Positions 27,635-35,512 of a stretch of 40,967 nt of DNA are shown piece by piece; the stretch's first letter is position 1, and each line of letters opens with the position of its first letter. Under the pieces are notes generated by a model. The model was not told the DNA's origin, did no database searches, and was given only the letters and a program-made list of their open reading frames with translations. Source of the stretch: Clostridia bacterium (GTDB lineage Bacteria > Bacillota > Clostridia > UBA1381); assembly GCA_017443895.1 (NCBI GenBank), contig JAFSXU010000038.1, forward strand, positions 1-40,967, given 5' to 3'. The position numbers were made by a program, and so were the translations under genes.

Positions 27635-28051
27635 ATGAAATTTATGGATGAGTTTAAGGAGTTCATTTCAAAGGGCAATGTAATGGACATGGCAGTCGGC
27701 GTTGTTGTCGGCGGTGCGTTCAAGGCGATTGTTGATTCGCTTGTTGCAGACATTATCATGCCTGCCGTATCTTTAATCACAGGCAAGGTAAACATTGCGG
27801 AATTGGCAGTTACAATACCAAATCCAATGGATCCCGATACTGCTCTTATCAGCTTAAACTACGGTAACTTCTTACAGCAGATTGTAAACTTCTTGATTAT
27901 TGCATTTACTATATTCTGCGTTGTAAAGGGTATGAACACATTGCGTGCAAAGTTTGAGAAGAAAAAGGAAGAGGAAGCAGAGGCAGCCGGTCCTACAACC
28001 GAGGAATTGCTAACCGAAATCAGAGACTTGCTCTCAAAAGAGGATAAATAA
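27635..28051 (+). CDS. mscL: Large-conductance mechanosensitive channel
   Basis: 138 residues. MKFMDEFKEFISKGNVMDMAVGVVVGGAFKAIVDSLVADIIMP is the N-terminal amphipathic helix and first membrane helix; the second helix follows around FLIIAFTIFCVVKGMN. The C-terminal helix is charged (KFEKKKEEEAEA, TTEELLTEIRDLL). It opens under membrane tension to release solutes. GGGGG precedes the ATG, and a strong terminator follows the stop. Confidence 0.97.
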   Translation: MKFMDEFKEFISKGNVMDMAVGVVVGGAFKAIVDSLVADIIMPAVSLITGKVNIAELAVTIPNPMDPDTALISLNYGNFLQQIVNFLIIAFTIFCVVKGMNTLRAKFEKKKEEEAEAAGPTTEELLTEIRDLLSKEDK

Positions 28052-28055
28052 CACT

Positions 28056-28086
28056 AAGGGCTGTTGAAAGCAACAGCCCTTTTATA
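28056..28086 (+). terminator. Terminator of mscL
   Basis: AAGGGCTGTTG, loop AAAG, CAACAGCCCTT followed by TTATAAAT, 5 bases after the stop codon. Confidence 0.9.
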
Positions 28087-28088
28087 AA

Positions 28089-28257
28089 TCAAATTTTGGT
28101 TTAGCGTACCATTGCAAAATCGTAAATTGATATGGGTTGTAGGGACAGGTCTCTGTGCCTGTCCGCATCCCCGACAACGCATATTGGGAACGGAAGGGCA
28201 TGGAAACCCTCCCCTACAAATTTCGATACCCATTTACACATATAAACCAAAATTTAT
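28089..28257. repeat. Mosaic dispersed repeat, copy B
   Basis: Starts AAATTTTGGTTTAGCGTACC and ends AAACCAAAATTTAT, so the ends are inverted copies. The middle has two hairpin modules, GGACAGGTCTCTGTGCCTGTCC and the GGGCATGGAAACCCTCCCC part. It is about 90 percent identical by eye to 38172-38340 and to the right half of 2272-2440. An open frame through it (28155-28271) would add 39 spurious residues to BirA. Confidence 0.85.
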
Positions 28258-28271
28258 ACCAAGGAGCTAAC

Positions 28272-29231
28272 ATGAAAAATAAAATTCTTTCCATACTGAA
28301 AAATGCCGACAATTATGTTTCGGGTCAAAAACTAAGCTCCGAGCTTAATGTTTCACGCTCTGCCATATGGAAGCACATAAAAAAGCTAAAGAGCGAGGGC
28401 TATAACATCGTTTCCGTTACAAACAGAGGTTATCGCCTTTTAGATGATGTTGATATTCTAAACGCCAACGAAATTGCAGACGGACTAAACACCTCGTTTA
28501 TAGGTCAGAATATTGTATTTTACGATACGGTTGGCTCAACCAACAACGAAGCAAAGCGTAACTTTGACAGCGCCGACGGAACAGTGTTTGCAGCGGATTT
28601 CCAAACCGCAGGCAAGGGCAGGCTCGGAAGAGCATGGCAAGCCCAAAAAGGCACAGCTATTGCAATGTCTATTTTACTAAATCCCGAAATCTCCCCTGCC
28701 GATGTTTCAAAGATAACTCTTGTTGCAGGGCTTTCGGTGTGCCGTGCATTATCAGATTTTGGCGCAAAAATAAAATGGCCAAACGATATCGTAACAGACG
28801 GTAAAAAGATATGCGGAATTTTAACCGAAATGTCGGCAGAAATAAATATGGTAAATTATGTGGTTTTGGGTATCGGCATAAATGTAAACGATACATCGTT
28901 CCCCGACGAATTAAAGGATAAGGCAACCTCACTGTACCTTACATCTGGCAAAAAGCACAGCAGAGCAAAAATAATCCGTAAGATACTTGAAGAATTTGAA
29001 ATACTATATGGCGAATTTTTAGAAAACGGACTTTTAAATATCATTGACGAATATAAGAAAAACTGCGTAAATATCGGTAAGGTATCGCAGGCTGTATATA
29101 AGGATAAAACCATAATCGGAACTGCCGTTGATATAACGCCCGACGGCGAATTGGTCCTTAAAACCGACACCGAAACCATAAATATATCCACAGGCGAAGT
29201 GTCCGTGCGTGGCATTTACGGGTATGTATAA
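28272..29231 (+). CDS. birA: Biotin--protein ligase / biotin operon repressor
   Basis: 319 residues from the chosen start. Residues 1-65 are an HTH_11 winged helix (KILSILKNADNYVSGQKLSSELNVSRSAIWKHIKKLKSEGY), so it is the bifunctional form that also represses biotin genes. The ligase domain shows GSTNNEAKR, DFQTAGKGRLGRAWQAQKGTAIAMS (biotinyl-AMP loop) and IKWPNDIVTDGKKICGILTEM, and a small C-terminal SH3-like domain ends the protein. The ATG at 28272 has AAGGAG; the longer frame upstream is repeat sequence. Confidence 0.96.
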   Translation: MKNKILSILKNADNYVSGQKLSSELNVSRSAIWKHIKKLKSEGYNIVSVTNRGYRLLDDVDILNANEIADGLNTSFIGQNIVFYDTVGSTNNEAKRNFDSADGTVFAADFQTAGKGRLGRAWQAQKGTAIAMSILLNPEISPADVSKITLVAGLSVCRALSDFGAKIKWPNDIVTDGKKICGILTEMSAEINMVNYVVLGIGINVNDTSFPDELKDKATSLYLTSGKKHSRAKIIRKILEEFEILYGEFLENGLLNIIDEYKKNCVNIGKVSQAVYKDKTIIGTAVDITPDGELVLKTDTETINISTGEVSVRGIYGYV

Positions 29232-29320
29232 TATTGTACATTAAATTATACCTCCATCCATTCAATGCTCAATTATACTCGCTAATTCTTGTGTAAATAT
29301 TATCGCTATACCTACACAAC

Positions 29321-29349
29321 TTGAAATTATCGGTAAAATATGATATAAT
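29321..29349 (+). promoter_or_regulatory. SigA promoter of the D12 methylase gene
   Basis: TTGAAA, 17-base spacer, TATAAT, about 33 bases before the ATG. Confidence 0.7.
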
Positions 29350-29381
29350 ACTTTTCGAATAAAAGATTAGGTGTAAACAAA

Positions 29382-30500
29382 ATGAATCCATTATTAAAGT
29401 GGCCGGGCGGCAAATCCGGAGAGATAACCAAAATCGAAAAATATATACCATCATACAGTAGATATGTTGAACCTTTCTTTGGTGGCGGAGCTATGTTCTT
29501 TTACCTCAACCCCCAAAGAGCAGCAATCAACGACATATCCCAATCATTAATTGATTTTTATAAATTGATTAAAAATCAAGATAATGTATTGTATGATTTG
29601 TTGTTGTGCTATAATAACAGTTTTTCAAATCTTCTTACGGTGTGTTATGATAATTATACGGATATTTTAAATTTATATAATCAATTATCTCAAGGCAAGA
29701 TAGATAAAAATGAATTAGAAAAACAGTTGCTTAGAATGCTGTCAAGTTTATCGGATAAAATAAATTCCGGTTTTTCAGAAAAGCTGCTTTTAGATAACAG
29801 TGCTTTTACTAAAAGAATTAGTAAAATGGCTATTGATAAGATGCGTCGGACAATAAAAAACAACGAAAAAGAACCGTTTTCAAAAGAAGATTTGAAAAAT
29901 AATCTGATAACAGGATTTGCAAGCGGATATTATATGTATTTCAGAGATGTGTATAACGATATAAATCTTGACCGTATTCAATCTCCGTCTTTGCAATATA
30001 AAATTGCAAATTTCTGTTTCATTCGTGAGTATTGTTACGGTTCCATGTTCAGGTATAATAAAAAAGGTGAATTTAATATTCCATACGGTGGAATGAGCTA
30101 TAACAAAAAGAATTTTAGAGATAAAATTGAGAATATGTTTAACAGGGATATTAAAAACATCTTTGTAAACACCGATATTGATTGTATGGATTTTGAAGAT
30201 TTCTTTCGTAAATCCAATTTGACAGAAAATGATTTTATGTTTCTTGATCCTCCATATGACACTGACTTTTCAGACTACGAAGGCAGGGATTTTACTAAAA
30301 CAGACCAAGAGCGTCTTGCACATTCTTTGACGAGAACTTCAGCTCGATTTATATTGGTTATAAAAAATACGGACTTTATCCATTCACTATATAAAGACAA
30401 ATTTAATATCCTGTCATTTGATAATCAATACACCTACAATGTCCGTAGCCGTAACGATCGTAATGTTGAACATTTACTAATAACAAATCTCCCTGTTTAA
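29382..30500 (+). CDS. Alpha-class (D12) adenine-specific DNA methyltransferase
   Basis: 372 residues. The N-terminus MNPLLKWPGGKSGEI and EPFFGGGAMFFYL (FFGGG 32-36) form the AdoMet site, and FLDPPYDTDF (DPPY near 289) is the catalytic motif IV; the order FxGxG then DPPY is that of Dam/DpnM-type D12 enzymes. It methylates N6 of adenine; the recognition site cannot be read here. Length exceeds Dam (about 280) because of a long middle region rich in Lys and Asn. It is convergent with the restriction operon and AT-rich like it, so it probably belongs to the same acquired island, but it could be an independent methylase. Confidence 0.88.
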   Translation: MNPLLKWPGGKSGEITKIEKYIPSYSRYVEPFFGGGAMFFYLNPQRAAINDISQSLIDFYKLIKNQDNVLYDLLLCYNNSFSNLLTVCYDNYTDILNLYNQLSQGKIDKNELEKQLLRMLSSLSDKINSGFSEKLLLDNSAFTKRISKMAIDKMRRTIKNNEKEPFSKEDLKNNLITGFASGYYMYFRDVYNDINLDRIQSPSLQYKIANFCFIREYCYGSMFRYNKKGEFNIPYGGMSYNKKNFRDKIENMFNRDIKNIFVNTDIDCMDFEDFFRKSNLTENDFMFLDPPYDTDFSDYEGRDFTKTDQERLAHSLTRTSARFILVIKNTDFIHSLYKDKFNILSFDNQYTYNVRSRNDRNVEHLLITNLPV

Positions 30501-30521
30501 TTGCAGGAAGATTTGTTTTGA

Positions 30522-31145
30522 TTATAAATTTATTATATCATTTATTCTTTTTCTCATTGAATTTTTGTATTGAGAACTACAAGATTCTAAACAATGTTCC
30601 CAATCACTAATATATTCTGCGGCTTTTTCTGAAACTAAAAACTTTATTTCATTGGATATAAGTTTTTTTATAAAATCTAAATATATCTTTTGGGTTTTAT
30701 CGTCATCTTCATATTCGTTTTCATATAAAATATAGTCAACAGCATATAATCCCCAACAATTGTAAATAAATGGATCAATAATTTCATAGATGAACTTTAA
30801 TGTTTGTAAATACAAACTTTCTATTCTAACTGCTCTTCCAAACATACTTAACTCGCGCCGAACTTTATAAAAAATCAGTAATTGATTTATATCAAATGAT
30901 ATATCTGTTAATCGAGTCAACCTTTGAAGCATTAAGTTCCATTCACATATCATTGAGACTTGATTTTCTTCTAAAATTTTTGAATTAGCAAGAAACTCAA
31001 ACGCACTGCAAACTTGTAAAAAGGATAGTTCTTCCCACTTGTCAATAATTGTATCTTGTAAAACGGCAAGTCTATTGGCAAATAACAATGCGCCTAAGCC
31101 TAACTCTTTCATATTTCTTGTAACAGTTACAATCATTTTATCCAT
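30522..31145 (-). CDS. Unknown helical protein, last gene of a restriction operon
   Basis: 207 residues from the chosen ATG; no family recognised. It is mostly predicted helix, without signal peptide or clear catalytic motif, and rich in aromatic, Leu and Ile residues (e.g. YIYxxIDPFIYNCWGLYAVDYILY in the middle) with acidic stretches (YENEYEDDDK). The start ATGGATAA overlaps the methylase stop by 8 bases and has GGAG 7 bases upstream; an in-frame TTG further up (31178) would lie 41 bases inside the methylase gene. Being co-translated with an endonuclease and methylase suggests a role in that system, for example a specificity, immunity or regulatory subunit; that is inference. Confidence 0.7.
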   Translation of the reverse strand: MDKMIVTVTRNMKELGLGALLFANRLAVLQDTIIDKWEELSFLQVCSAFEFLANSKILEENQVSMICEWNLMLQRLTRLTDISFDINQLLIFYKVRRELSMFGRAVRIESLYLQTLKFIYEIIDPFIYNCWGLYAVDYILYENEYEDDDKTQKIYLDFIKKLISNEIKFLVSEKAAEYISDWEHCLESCSSQYKNSMRKRINDIINL

Positions 31146-31842
31146 GGCAAAGCTCCAATCTATTTTGGGCAGCTTCAAAATATACGCTATCTATCTCACA
31201 TCCACCAAATTTTCTGCCAAGCTGTAATGCGGCCACTCCCGTTGAGCCCGTTCCCATAAATGGGTCAAAAACAATATCGCCCTCATTACTTGCAATACTA
31301 ATAAGATGTTTTAACAACTTAACTGGTTTTTGAGTCGGATGTTTTGGATTTTGTAGCCTTTCGGGACTCATACAAATAGGGCTTTCAAAAAAATTGTGCA
31401 TTTCTCTTTGATTTGAAAAATTCCACCTATGTCCTTTATTCCACATGCAAACTATCATTTCACAGCTATTTAAAAAACCGTTTTTAAATATTTTTGGCAC
31501 AGGATTTGTTTTGTGCCATACAAAAAATTGAAATGTATCAAACTCTTTATCAAACGCTTCATGCCATTTCCCGATTAAATTATAGCTTGTAAATGCAAAA
31601 ATATTTCCATCTTTTTTTAAAATCCTTTTAAAATCATAGACTAACTCCTGTGGATTAAACTCAACCTCATCCCATTTAGCTATATCGTTATTTAATGCTT
31701 CTCTTCCGGGTAAGTATATGTTGCCTGTTGAGTATTTTGCAATATTATATGGCGGATCGGTTAGAATTAAATCAACGCTGTTATCCGGCATGGTTTTCAT
31801 AAATTCGTAGCAATCCGTATTATGTATGCTGATTTTAGCCAC
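31138..31842 (-). CDS. Beta-class DNA amino-methyltransferase of the restriction system
   Basis: 234 residues. DLILTDPPYNI (DPPY 29-32) precedes the AdoMet motif FDPFMGTGSTGVAALQLGRKFGGCEID (FMGTGSTG 195-202), with HPTQKP at 168-173; this order defines beta-class N6-adenine or N4-cytosine methylases such as DpnA and MboII-type enzymes. It should protect the sites cut by the neighbouring endonuclease. The start codon is GTG, 3 bases after the endonuclease stop, with GGGGTG upstream. Its end overlaps the unknown gene downstream. Confidence 0.9.
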   Translation of the reverse strand: MAKISIHNTDCYEFMKTMPDNSVDLILTDPPYNIAKYSTGNIYLPGREALNNDIAKWDEVEFNPQELVYDFKRILKKDGNIFAFTSYNLIGKWHEAFDKEFDTFQFFVWHKTNPVPKIFKNGFLNSCEMIVCMWNKGHRWNFSNQREMHNFFESPICMSPERLQNPKHPTQKPVKLLKHLISIASNEGDIVFDPFMGTGSTGVAALQLGRKFGGCEIDSVYFEAAQNRLELCHG

Positions 31843-31845
31843 CTG

Positions 31846-32709
31846 TCACACCCCAAGACATTTCTTTATCATAATTTTAATTCTTTCATTTAAGCCTATT
31901 TCATCCAATGCTTCTTTATAAATGCGAGTAAAATCATTAAATGAAATTTCTTCCGGCAAAATCTTATTCCACAAAGCAGAGCCAATTAAGAACATTGATG
32001 GATAGTTCAAATGCTTTTTCACCGCACCTTTCCAAACATTGCCTTCCCCGTCTTTGTTATACAATGTTGCAAAATATGCTTTGCAATTATCTATGCCCAT
32101 ATCAACATATATTGTCAAGAGCTTCTCAACATTTGACGGTGCATTGGAGCTATCTAAGTCACCGCCTGCCTTTAACTCACATATATTCCAGTCCGTGCCA
32201 TCGTAAAATGCCAAGTCAACCGGCTTTGAATAAATTTTTGTTGTTCTATATTCATCAGCAAGCGGGAGCAGGTATTCTTTTATACTTTCTTGTGTTACTC
32301 TGCTTTCAACCCTGTCACGACCTCTGCCTTTTGCCTCATTATTTGCTCTGAATGCCGCTATTTGTCCTCTTAAATCTCCATTAAAGGTATCAACATCTGT
32401 AACAACAATCTGATTTGAAACGGTATCCGGATCTATATCGTGCTTCAAACCACGCGGATTGACAATTGATGGTACATTTTCTTCTCCAAAACGGAGTCTT
32501 GCTATTCTTTTGGCACACGCTTCAATGGCAAAGCCACTTTTGGACTCAAAACTGCTTACAAATACCATATTTGCCGTAATCTGAGCATCCATTTGACTTA
32601 ATAGGAAATTGTTTACCTTTCTGTCGTAGTTGATTTTAAAATCAGCTTCAATTGCTTCCATTAGTTTTGAAAACTCTTCATAAACGATGTTTTTTATCTG
32701 TTTCCTCAT
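31846..32709 (-). CDS. Type II restriction endonuclease, TdeIII-like
   Basis: 287 residues. A PD-(D/E)xK nuclease core is visible: PVDLAFYDGTDWNICELKAGG with D165, E178 and K180. The overall pattern, including DLDSSNAPSNVEKLL and YPSMFLIGSALWNKI, fits my memory of the TdeIII family of type II enzymes; the cleavage site is not certain. It starts 3 bases after the controller gene and ends 3 bases before the methylase gene, a compact controller-endonuclease-methylase operon. Confidence 0.75.
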   Translation of the reverse strand: MRKQIKNIVYEEFSKLMEAIEADFKINYDRKVNNFLLSQMDAQITANMVFVSSFESKSGFAIEACAKRIARLRFGEENVPSIVNPRGLKHDIDPDTVSNQIVVTDVDTFNGDLRGQIAAFRANNEAKGRGRDRVESRVTQESIKEYLLPLADEYRTTKIYSKPVDLAFYDGTDWNICELKAGGDLDSSNAPSNVEKLLTIYVDMGIDNCKAYFATLYNKDGEGNVWKGAVKKHLNYPSMFLIGSALWNKILPEEISFNDFTRIYKEALDEIGLNERIKIMIKKCLGV

Positions 32710-32712
32710 TTG

Positions 32713-32919
32713 TCACACCCCTTTAAACAATTCTGATAATGTCAAATCAAGTCCATTGGCAATTTTTTCGAGATTTACAATAGATATATTTCTTTTGCCT
32801 GATTCAACGGAAGAAAAGTATGTTCTATCCATACCGATTTTAAGTGCAAATTTTTCTTGACTTAACCCTGTTTCTCGTCTTAACTCTCTTATCCTTATTC
32901 CGATTTTTTCTTGAATCAT
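32713..32919 (-). CDS. Restriction-modification controller protein (XRE HTH)
   Basis: 68 residues from the chosen ATG. IGIRIRELRRETGLSQEKFALKIGMDRTYFSSVESGKRNISIVNLEKIANGLDLTLSELF is a complete helix-turn-helix of the C-protein type, in which MDRTYFSSVESG and NISIVNLEKIA are characteristic. C proteins time expression of endonuclease after methylation. The GTG at 32928 is less well placed than the ATG at 32919, which has AGAGG 8 bases upstream. A C-box-like sequence lies in its promoter region. Confidence 0.88.
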   Translation of the reverse strand: MIQEKIGIRIRELRRETGLSQEKFALKIGMDRTYFSSVESGKRNISIVNLEKIANGLDLTLSELFKGV

Positions 32920-32959
32920 ATTCAACACCTCTTAACTTATTTTAACATTATGCTGAAAA

Positions 32960-32990
32960 TGAAACAACGGACTATAGGTAACAATTGGTC
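32960..32990 (-). promoter_or_regulatory. Probable C-box operator of the restriction operon
   Basis: On the minus strand CCTATAGTCCGTTG resembles the controller-protein C-box core TATAGTCCGTG known from PvuII- and Esp1396I-type systems. It lies about 50 bases upstream of the controller gene. Confidence 0.5.
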
Positions 32991-33081
32991 TATATTATAA
33001 AAAAATACCAGCAATTAACATTGTTTTTATAACTACTATCTGAACTATATTTTGCCGTAAATATGAACTGAATGTAAACTT

Positions 33082-33108
33082 TTAGCACTCAAGTGAAAAG
33101 AGTGCTAA
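33082..33108 (+). promoter_or_regulatory. CIRCE element (HrcA operator)
   Basis: TTAGCACTC, nine bases, GAGTGCTAA: a perfect CIRCE inverted repeat, 8 bases upstream of the -35 of the htpG promoter. Confidence 0.95.
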
Positions 33109-33115
33109 TTTTTTA

Positions 33116-33143
33116 TTGACTTTTAGGTGGGTTGTGCTAAAAT
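33116..33143 (+). promoter_or_regulatory. SigA promoter of htpG
   Basis: TTGACT, 16-base spacer, TAAAAT, about 40 bases before the start codon. Confidence 0.65.
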
Positions 33144-33186
33144 AGCATATAGAAATATTTGACAAATTTATATAGAGGTGATTTTT

Positions 33187-35028
33187 ATGGCAAAGGGAAA
33201 TATTTCAGTTGATTCGGAGAACCTGTTTCCTATCATAAAGAAATGGTTATATTCGGACAAGGATATATTTTTAAGAGAGCTTGTTTCAAATGCGTGCGAT
33301 GCGGTTACAAAGCTAAAAAAGTTAGCGGTGCTTGGCGAGGCGGATATCAGTGCCGATGAGCAGTACAAGGTTACGGTAACGCTTGACAAGGACGCAAAGA
33401 AGCTTATCATAAGCGATAACGGTATCGGAATGAATGCCGAGGAAATTGACAAATACATCAATCAGATAGCATTTTCGGGCGCATCTGATTTTTTGGCAAA
33501 GTACCAGCAGGACGGCGACAAGGAAAACTCACAAATTATAGGTCATTTCGGACTTGGTTTCTATTCGGCGTTCATGGTTGCGGATAAGGTAACAATTGAC
33601 TCACTCTCATACCGTAAGGGCGAGAAAAGCGCAAAATGGGTATGTGACGGAAGCATGGAATATGATATGACGGACGGTGAGCGCACCGAGCGCGGTACTA
33701 CAATAACTCTTGATATTGCCGAGGATTCGGAGGAGTTTTTGGACGAGTTTAAGATCCGTGAGATTTTAAACAAATACTGTGCATACCTCCCAACCGAGAT
33801 TTATTTTGAGGTTGTCGGCAAGGAAAAAGAAAAGGACAAAGACGGAAACGAGATTGACCAAAAGCCGATAAATACAACAAATCCGCTGTGGATGAGAAAG
33901 CCGTCGGAATGCACCGACGAGGACTACAAGGAATTTTACAGAAACACATTTATGGACTTTAACGAGCCGTTGTTCTGGATTCACTTAAATGTCGATTATC
34001 CGTTTAACTTAAAAGGCATACTCTACTTCCCCAAGCTCAACCATGAGTTTGCAGGAACAGAGGGACAGGTAAAGCTGTTTAACAACCAGGTATTCGTTGC
34101 GGATAATGTAAAAGAGGTTATCCCCGAATTTTTACTGCTGTTAAAGGGTGTTGTTGACTGCCCCGATTTACCGCTTAATGTATCAAGAAGCTTTTTGCAG
34201 AATGACGGATATGTAAAGAAAATATCAAGCCATATCACGAAAAAGGTTGCAGACAAGCTAAAGAGCATTTATAAAGACGATAAGGCTGCATATGAGCGCT
34301 ACTGGAGCGATATTGATATATTTATTAAATACGGCTGTTTAAGAGACGAAAAGTTTTATGAGCGAGTAAAGGATATTATAATCTATAAGGATATAAACGA
34401 TAAGTATATCACAATTGATGAATACCTTGAAGGGGACAAGAAAACCGTATACTATGTAAGTGATGAAAAAATCCAGGCGCAGTATATCAATATGTTCAAG
34501 GAGCAGGGACAAAATGCACTTGTTATGCCGTCCGTTATGGACACGCACTTTATTTCGTTTATGGAAACAAAGCTTGACGGCGTTAAGTTTGAGAGAATTG
34601 ACTCGTCAATTTCAGATGCGGTAAGCGATGAGAAAAAAGACGAAACCGATAAGGATAAGGAGCTTGTTGAACAGTTTAAGAACACATTAAATGACGATAG
34701 CCTAAAAATCGAGGTAAGAGGCCTTAAAAATGCGCAAATTCCTGCGCTTATACTCTTATCCGAGCAGTCAAGACGAATGCAGGAGATGTATAAGTCAATG
34801 GGACAGCAAATGTCGTATATGGCAAATATGTTCCATGACGAATTTACACTTGTTCTAAACTCAAATAATGAGCTTATACAGAAAATTGATACCTTATCAG
34901 ACGAGGATAAGACACTTGCAATTGAGCATATATATGACCTTGCAAAAATCTCAAACGCACCCCTTGAGGGCGAGCAAATGACAAAGTTCATTGAGCGTTC
35001 ACAGAAGCTACTGGGAAAATTATTCTAA
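33187..35028 (+). CDS. htpG: Chaperone HtpG (Hsp90)
   Basis: 613 residues. Residues 1-215 are the GHKL ATPase domain: SDKDIFLRELVSNACDAVTKL, DNGIGMNAEEI, GHFGLGFYSAFMVA and RGTTITLDI are the four nucleotide-binding motifs. The middle domain contains YFPKLNHEF and LPLNVSRSFLQND, and the C-terminal dimerisation part ends the chain. The GTG at 33178 is in frame, but GAGGTG acts as the ribosome binding site for the ATG at 33187. The CIRCE operator upstream puts it under HrcA, unlike B. subtilis, where htpG is HrcA-independent. A strong terminator follows. Confidence 0.97.
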   Translation: MAKGNISVDSENLFPIIKKWLYSDKDIFLRELVSNACDAVTKLKKLAVLGEADISADEQYKVTVTLDKDAKKLIISDNGIGMNAEEIDKYINQIAFSGASDFLAKYQQDGDKENSQIIGHFGLGFYSAFMVADKVTIDSLSYRKGEKSAKWVCDGSMEYDMTDGERTERGTTITLDIAEDSEEFLDEFKIREILNKYCAYLPTEIYFEVVGKEKEKDKDGNEIDQKPINTTNPLWMRKPSECTDEDYKEFYRNTFMDFNEPLFWIHLNVDYPFNLKGILYFPKLNHEFAGTEGQVKLFNNQVFVADNVKEVIPEFLLLLKGVVDCPDLPLNVSRSFLQNDGYVKKISSHITKKVADKLKSIYKDDKAAYERYWSDIDIFIKYGCLRDEKFYERVKDIIIYKDINDKYITIDEYLEGDKKTVYYVSDEKIQAQYINMFKEQGQNALVMPSVMDTHFISFMETKLDGVKFERIDSSISDAVSDEKKDETDKDKELVEQFKNTLNDDSLKIEVRGLKNAQIPALILLSEQSRRMQEMYKSMGQQMSYMANMFHDEFTLVLNSNNELIQKIDTLSDEDKTLAIEHIYDLAKISNAPLEGEQMTKFIERSQKLLGKLF

Positions 35029-35039
35029 AGGGACACAAA

Positions 35040-35084
35040 AACATACGGTTTTGTATAACGCAAAACCGTATGTTTTAAAAATTT
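35040..35084 (+). terminator. Terminator of htpG
   Basis: AACATACGGTTTTG, loop TATAACG, CAAAACCGTATGTT followed by TTAAAAATTTTT. Confidence 0.9.
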
Positions 35085-35106
35085 TTATTAAACTTTCTTT
35101 TTCATC

Positions 35107-35135
35107 TTGACTTTTATTGAAAAACAGCATATAAT
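35107..35135 (+). promoter_or_regulatory. Promoter of the presumed antitoxin RNA
   Basis: TTGACT, 17-base spacer, TATAAT. Transcription would start near 35142. Confidence 0.8.
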
Positions 35136-35141
35136 ATTATC

Positions 35142-35226
35142 AGATAAAGGGCAAGACCGCAAAGCGGTTAGCCAATTAAGCAATGTGATAACTGCCCATT
35201 TTGGTGTAGGGGGCAGTTATTTTTTT
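35142..35226 (+). ncRNA. Presumed antitoxin RNA of a type I toxin-antitoxin locus
   Basis: About 85 nt from a near-perfect promoter to an intrinsic terminator (ATAACTGCCC, 13-base loop, GGGCAGTTAT, T tract; 35188-35226). It contains GGGCAAGACCGC-AAA-GCGGTTAGCC, a hairpin. The RNA is convergent with the peptide gene and overlaps its last codons and its 3' end. Its 5' part resembles the leader of the peptide mRNA (GGGCAAGCC and GCGGTTAGCC), so the complement made by a read-through peptide mRNA would pair with its own leader. An open frame over it (35107-35289) has no start signal and is not a gene. Confidence 0.65.
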
Positions 35227-35285
35227 ACGGTAATAATCAGCACTATAAGTGTAATTATATACAACATTATGTACACATATTCCAT
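35217..35285 (-). CDS. 22-aa hydrophobic peptide, presumed type I toxin
   Basis: 22 residues beginning MEYVYIMLYIITLIVL and ending VKK: one membrane-spanning helix with a basic tail, the usual build of type I toxins and holin-like peptides. The ATG has GGAGGTGG 4-5 bases upstream, the strongest ribosome binding site of the neighbourhood, but in the mRNA this site pairs with CCACCT of the leader (35328-35333) around an inner hairpin, so translation would be shut off. I do not recognise the peptide family; it resembles the arrangement of TxpA/RatA and Fst/RNAII loci. It is far too short for routine gene callers. Confidence 0.65.
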   Translation of the reverse strand: MEYVYIMLYIITLIVLIITVKK

Positions 35286-35380
35286 ATGACCACCTCCAAT
35301 CTCCGCTGAAAATCAGCCGGAATTAAAAGGTGGCTAACCGCCCTCAGGCTTGCCCTGTTATCCGGTCGGATTTCTCCGAC
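35286..35380 (-). other. Structured leader of the toxin-like mRNA
   Basis: About 95 nt. A 5' hairpin GGTCGGA-GAAA-TCCGACC protects the end of the RNA, followed by GGGCAAGCC ... GGCGGTTAGCC, and then the stem that hides the ribosome binding site (CCACCT with AGGTGG, inner hairpin GGCTGATTTTCAGC). Confidence 0.6.
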
Positions 35381-35386
35381 CACTGC

Positions 35387-35415
35387 ATTTTATAACAATC
35401 CCACAGGAAAATCAA
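35387..35415 (-). promoter_or_regulatory. Promoter of the toxin-like mRNA
   Basis: Minus strand TTGATT (35410-35415), 17-base spacer, TAAAAT (35387-35392). Confidence 0.65.
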
Positions 35416-35512
35416 TGTTTTTTATTTTAAATTATTGTTACAGCTCAACGGCATAAATAACGCACATATCGGGCGCTTGTTACGGCGTTGTTGCTCCCAA
35501 TCGCAACACGCC

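Noticed and set aside
28155-28271. 39 extra residues at the N-terminus of BirA
   Set aside because: They translate the dispersed repeat; the ATG at 28272 has AAGGAG and fits the family N-terminus.
35107-35289. 60-codon plus-strand frame over the toxin-antitoxin-like locus
   Set aside because: No ribosome binding site, starts inside the promoter of the RNA and crosses its terminator.
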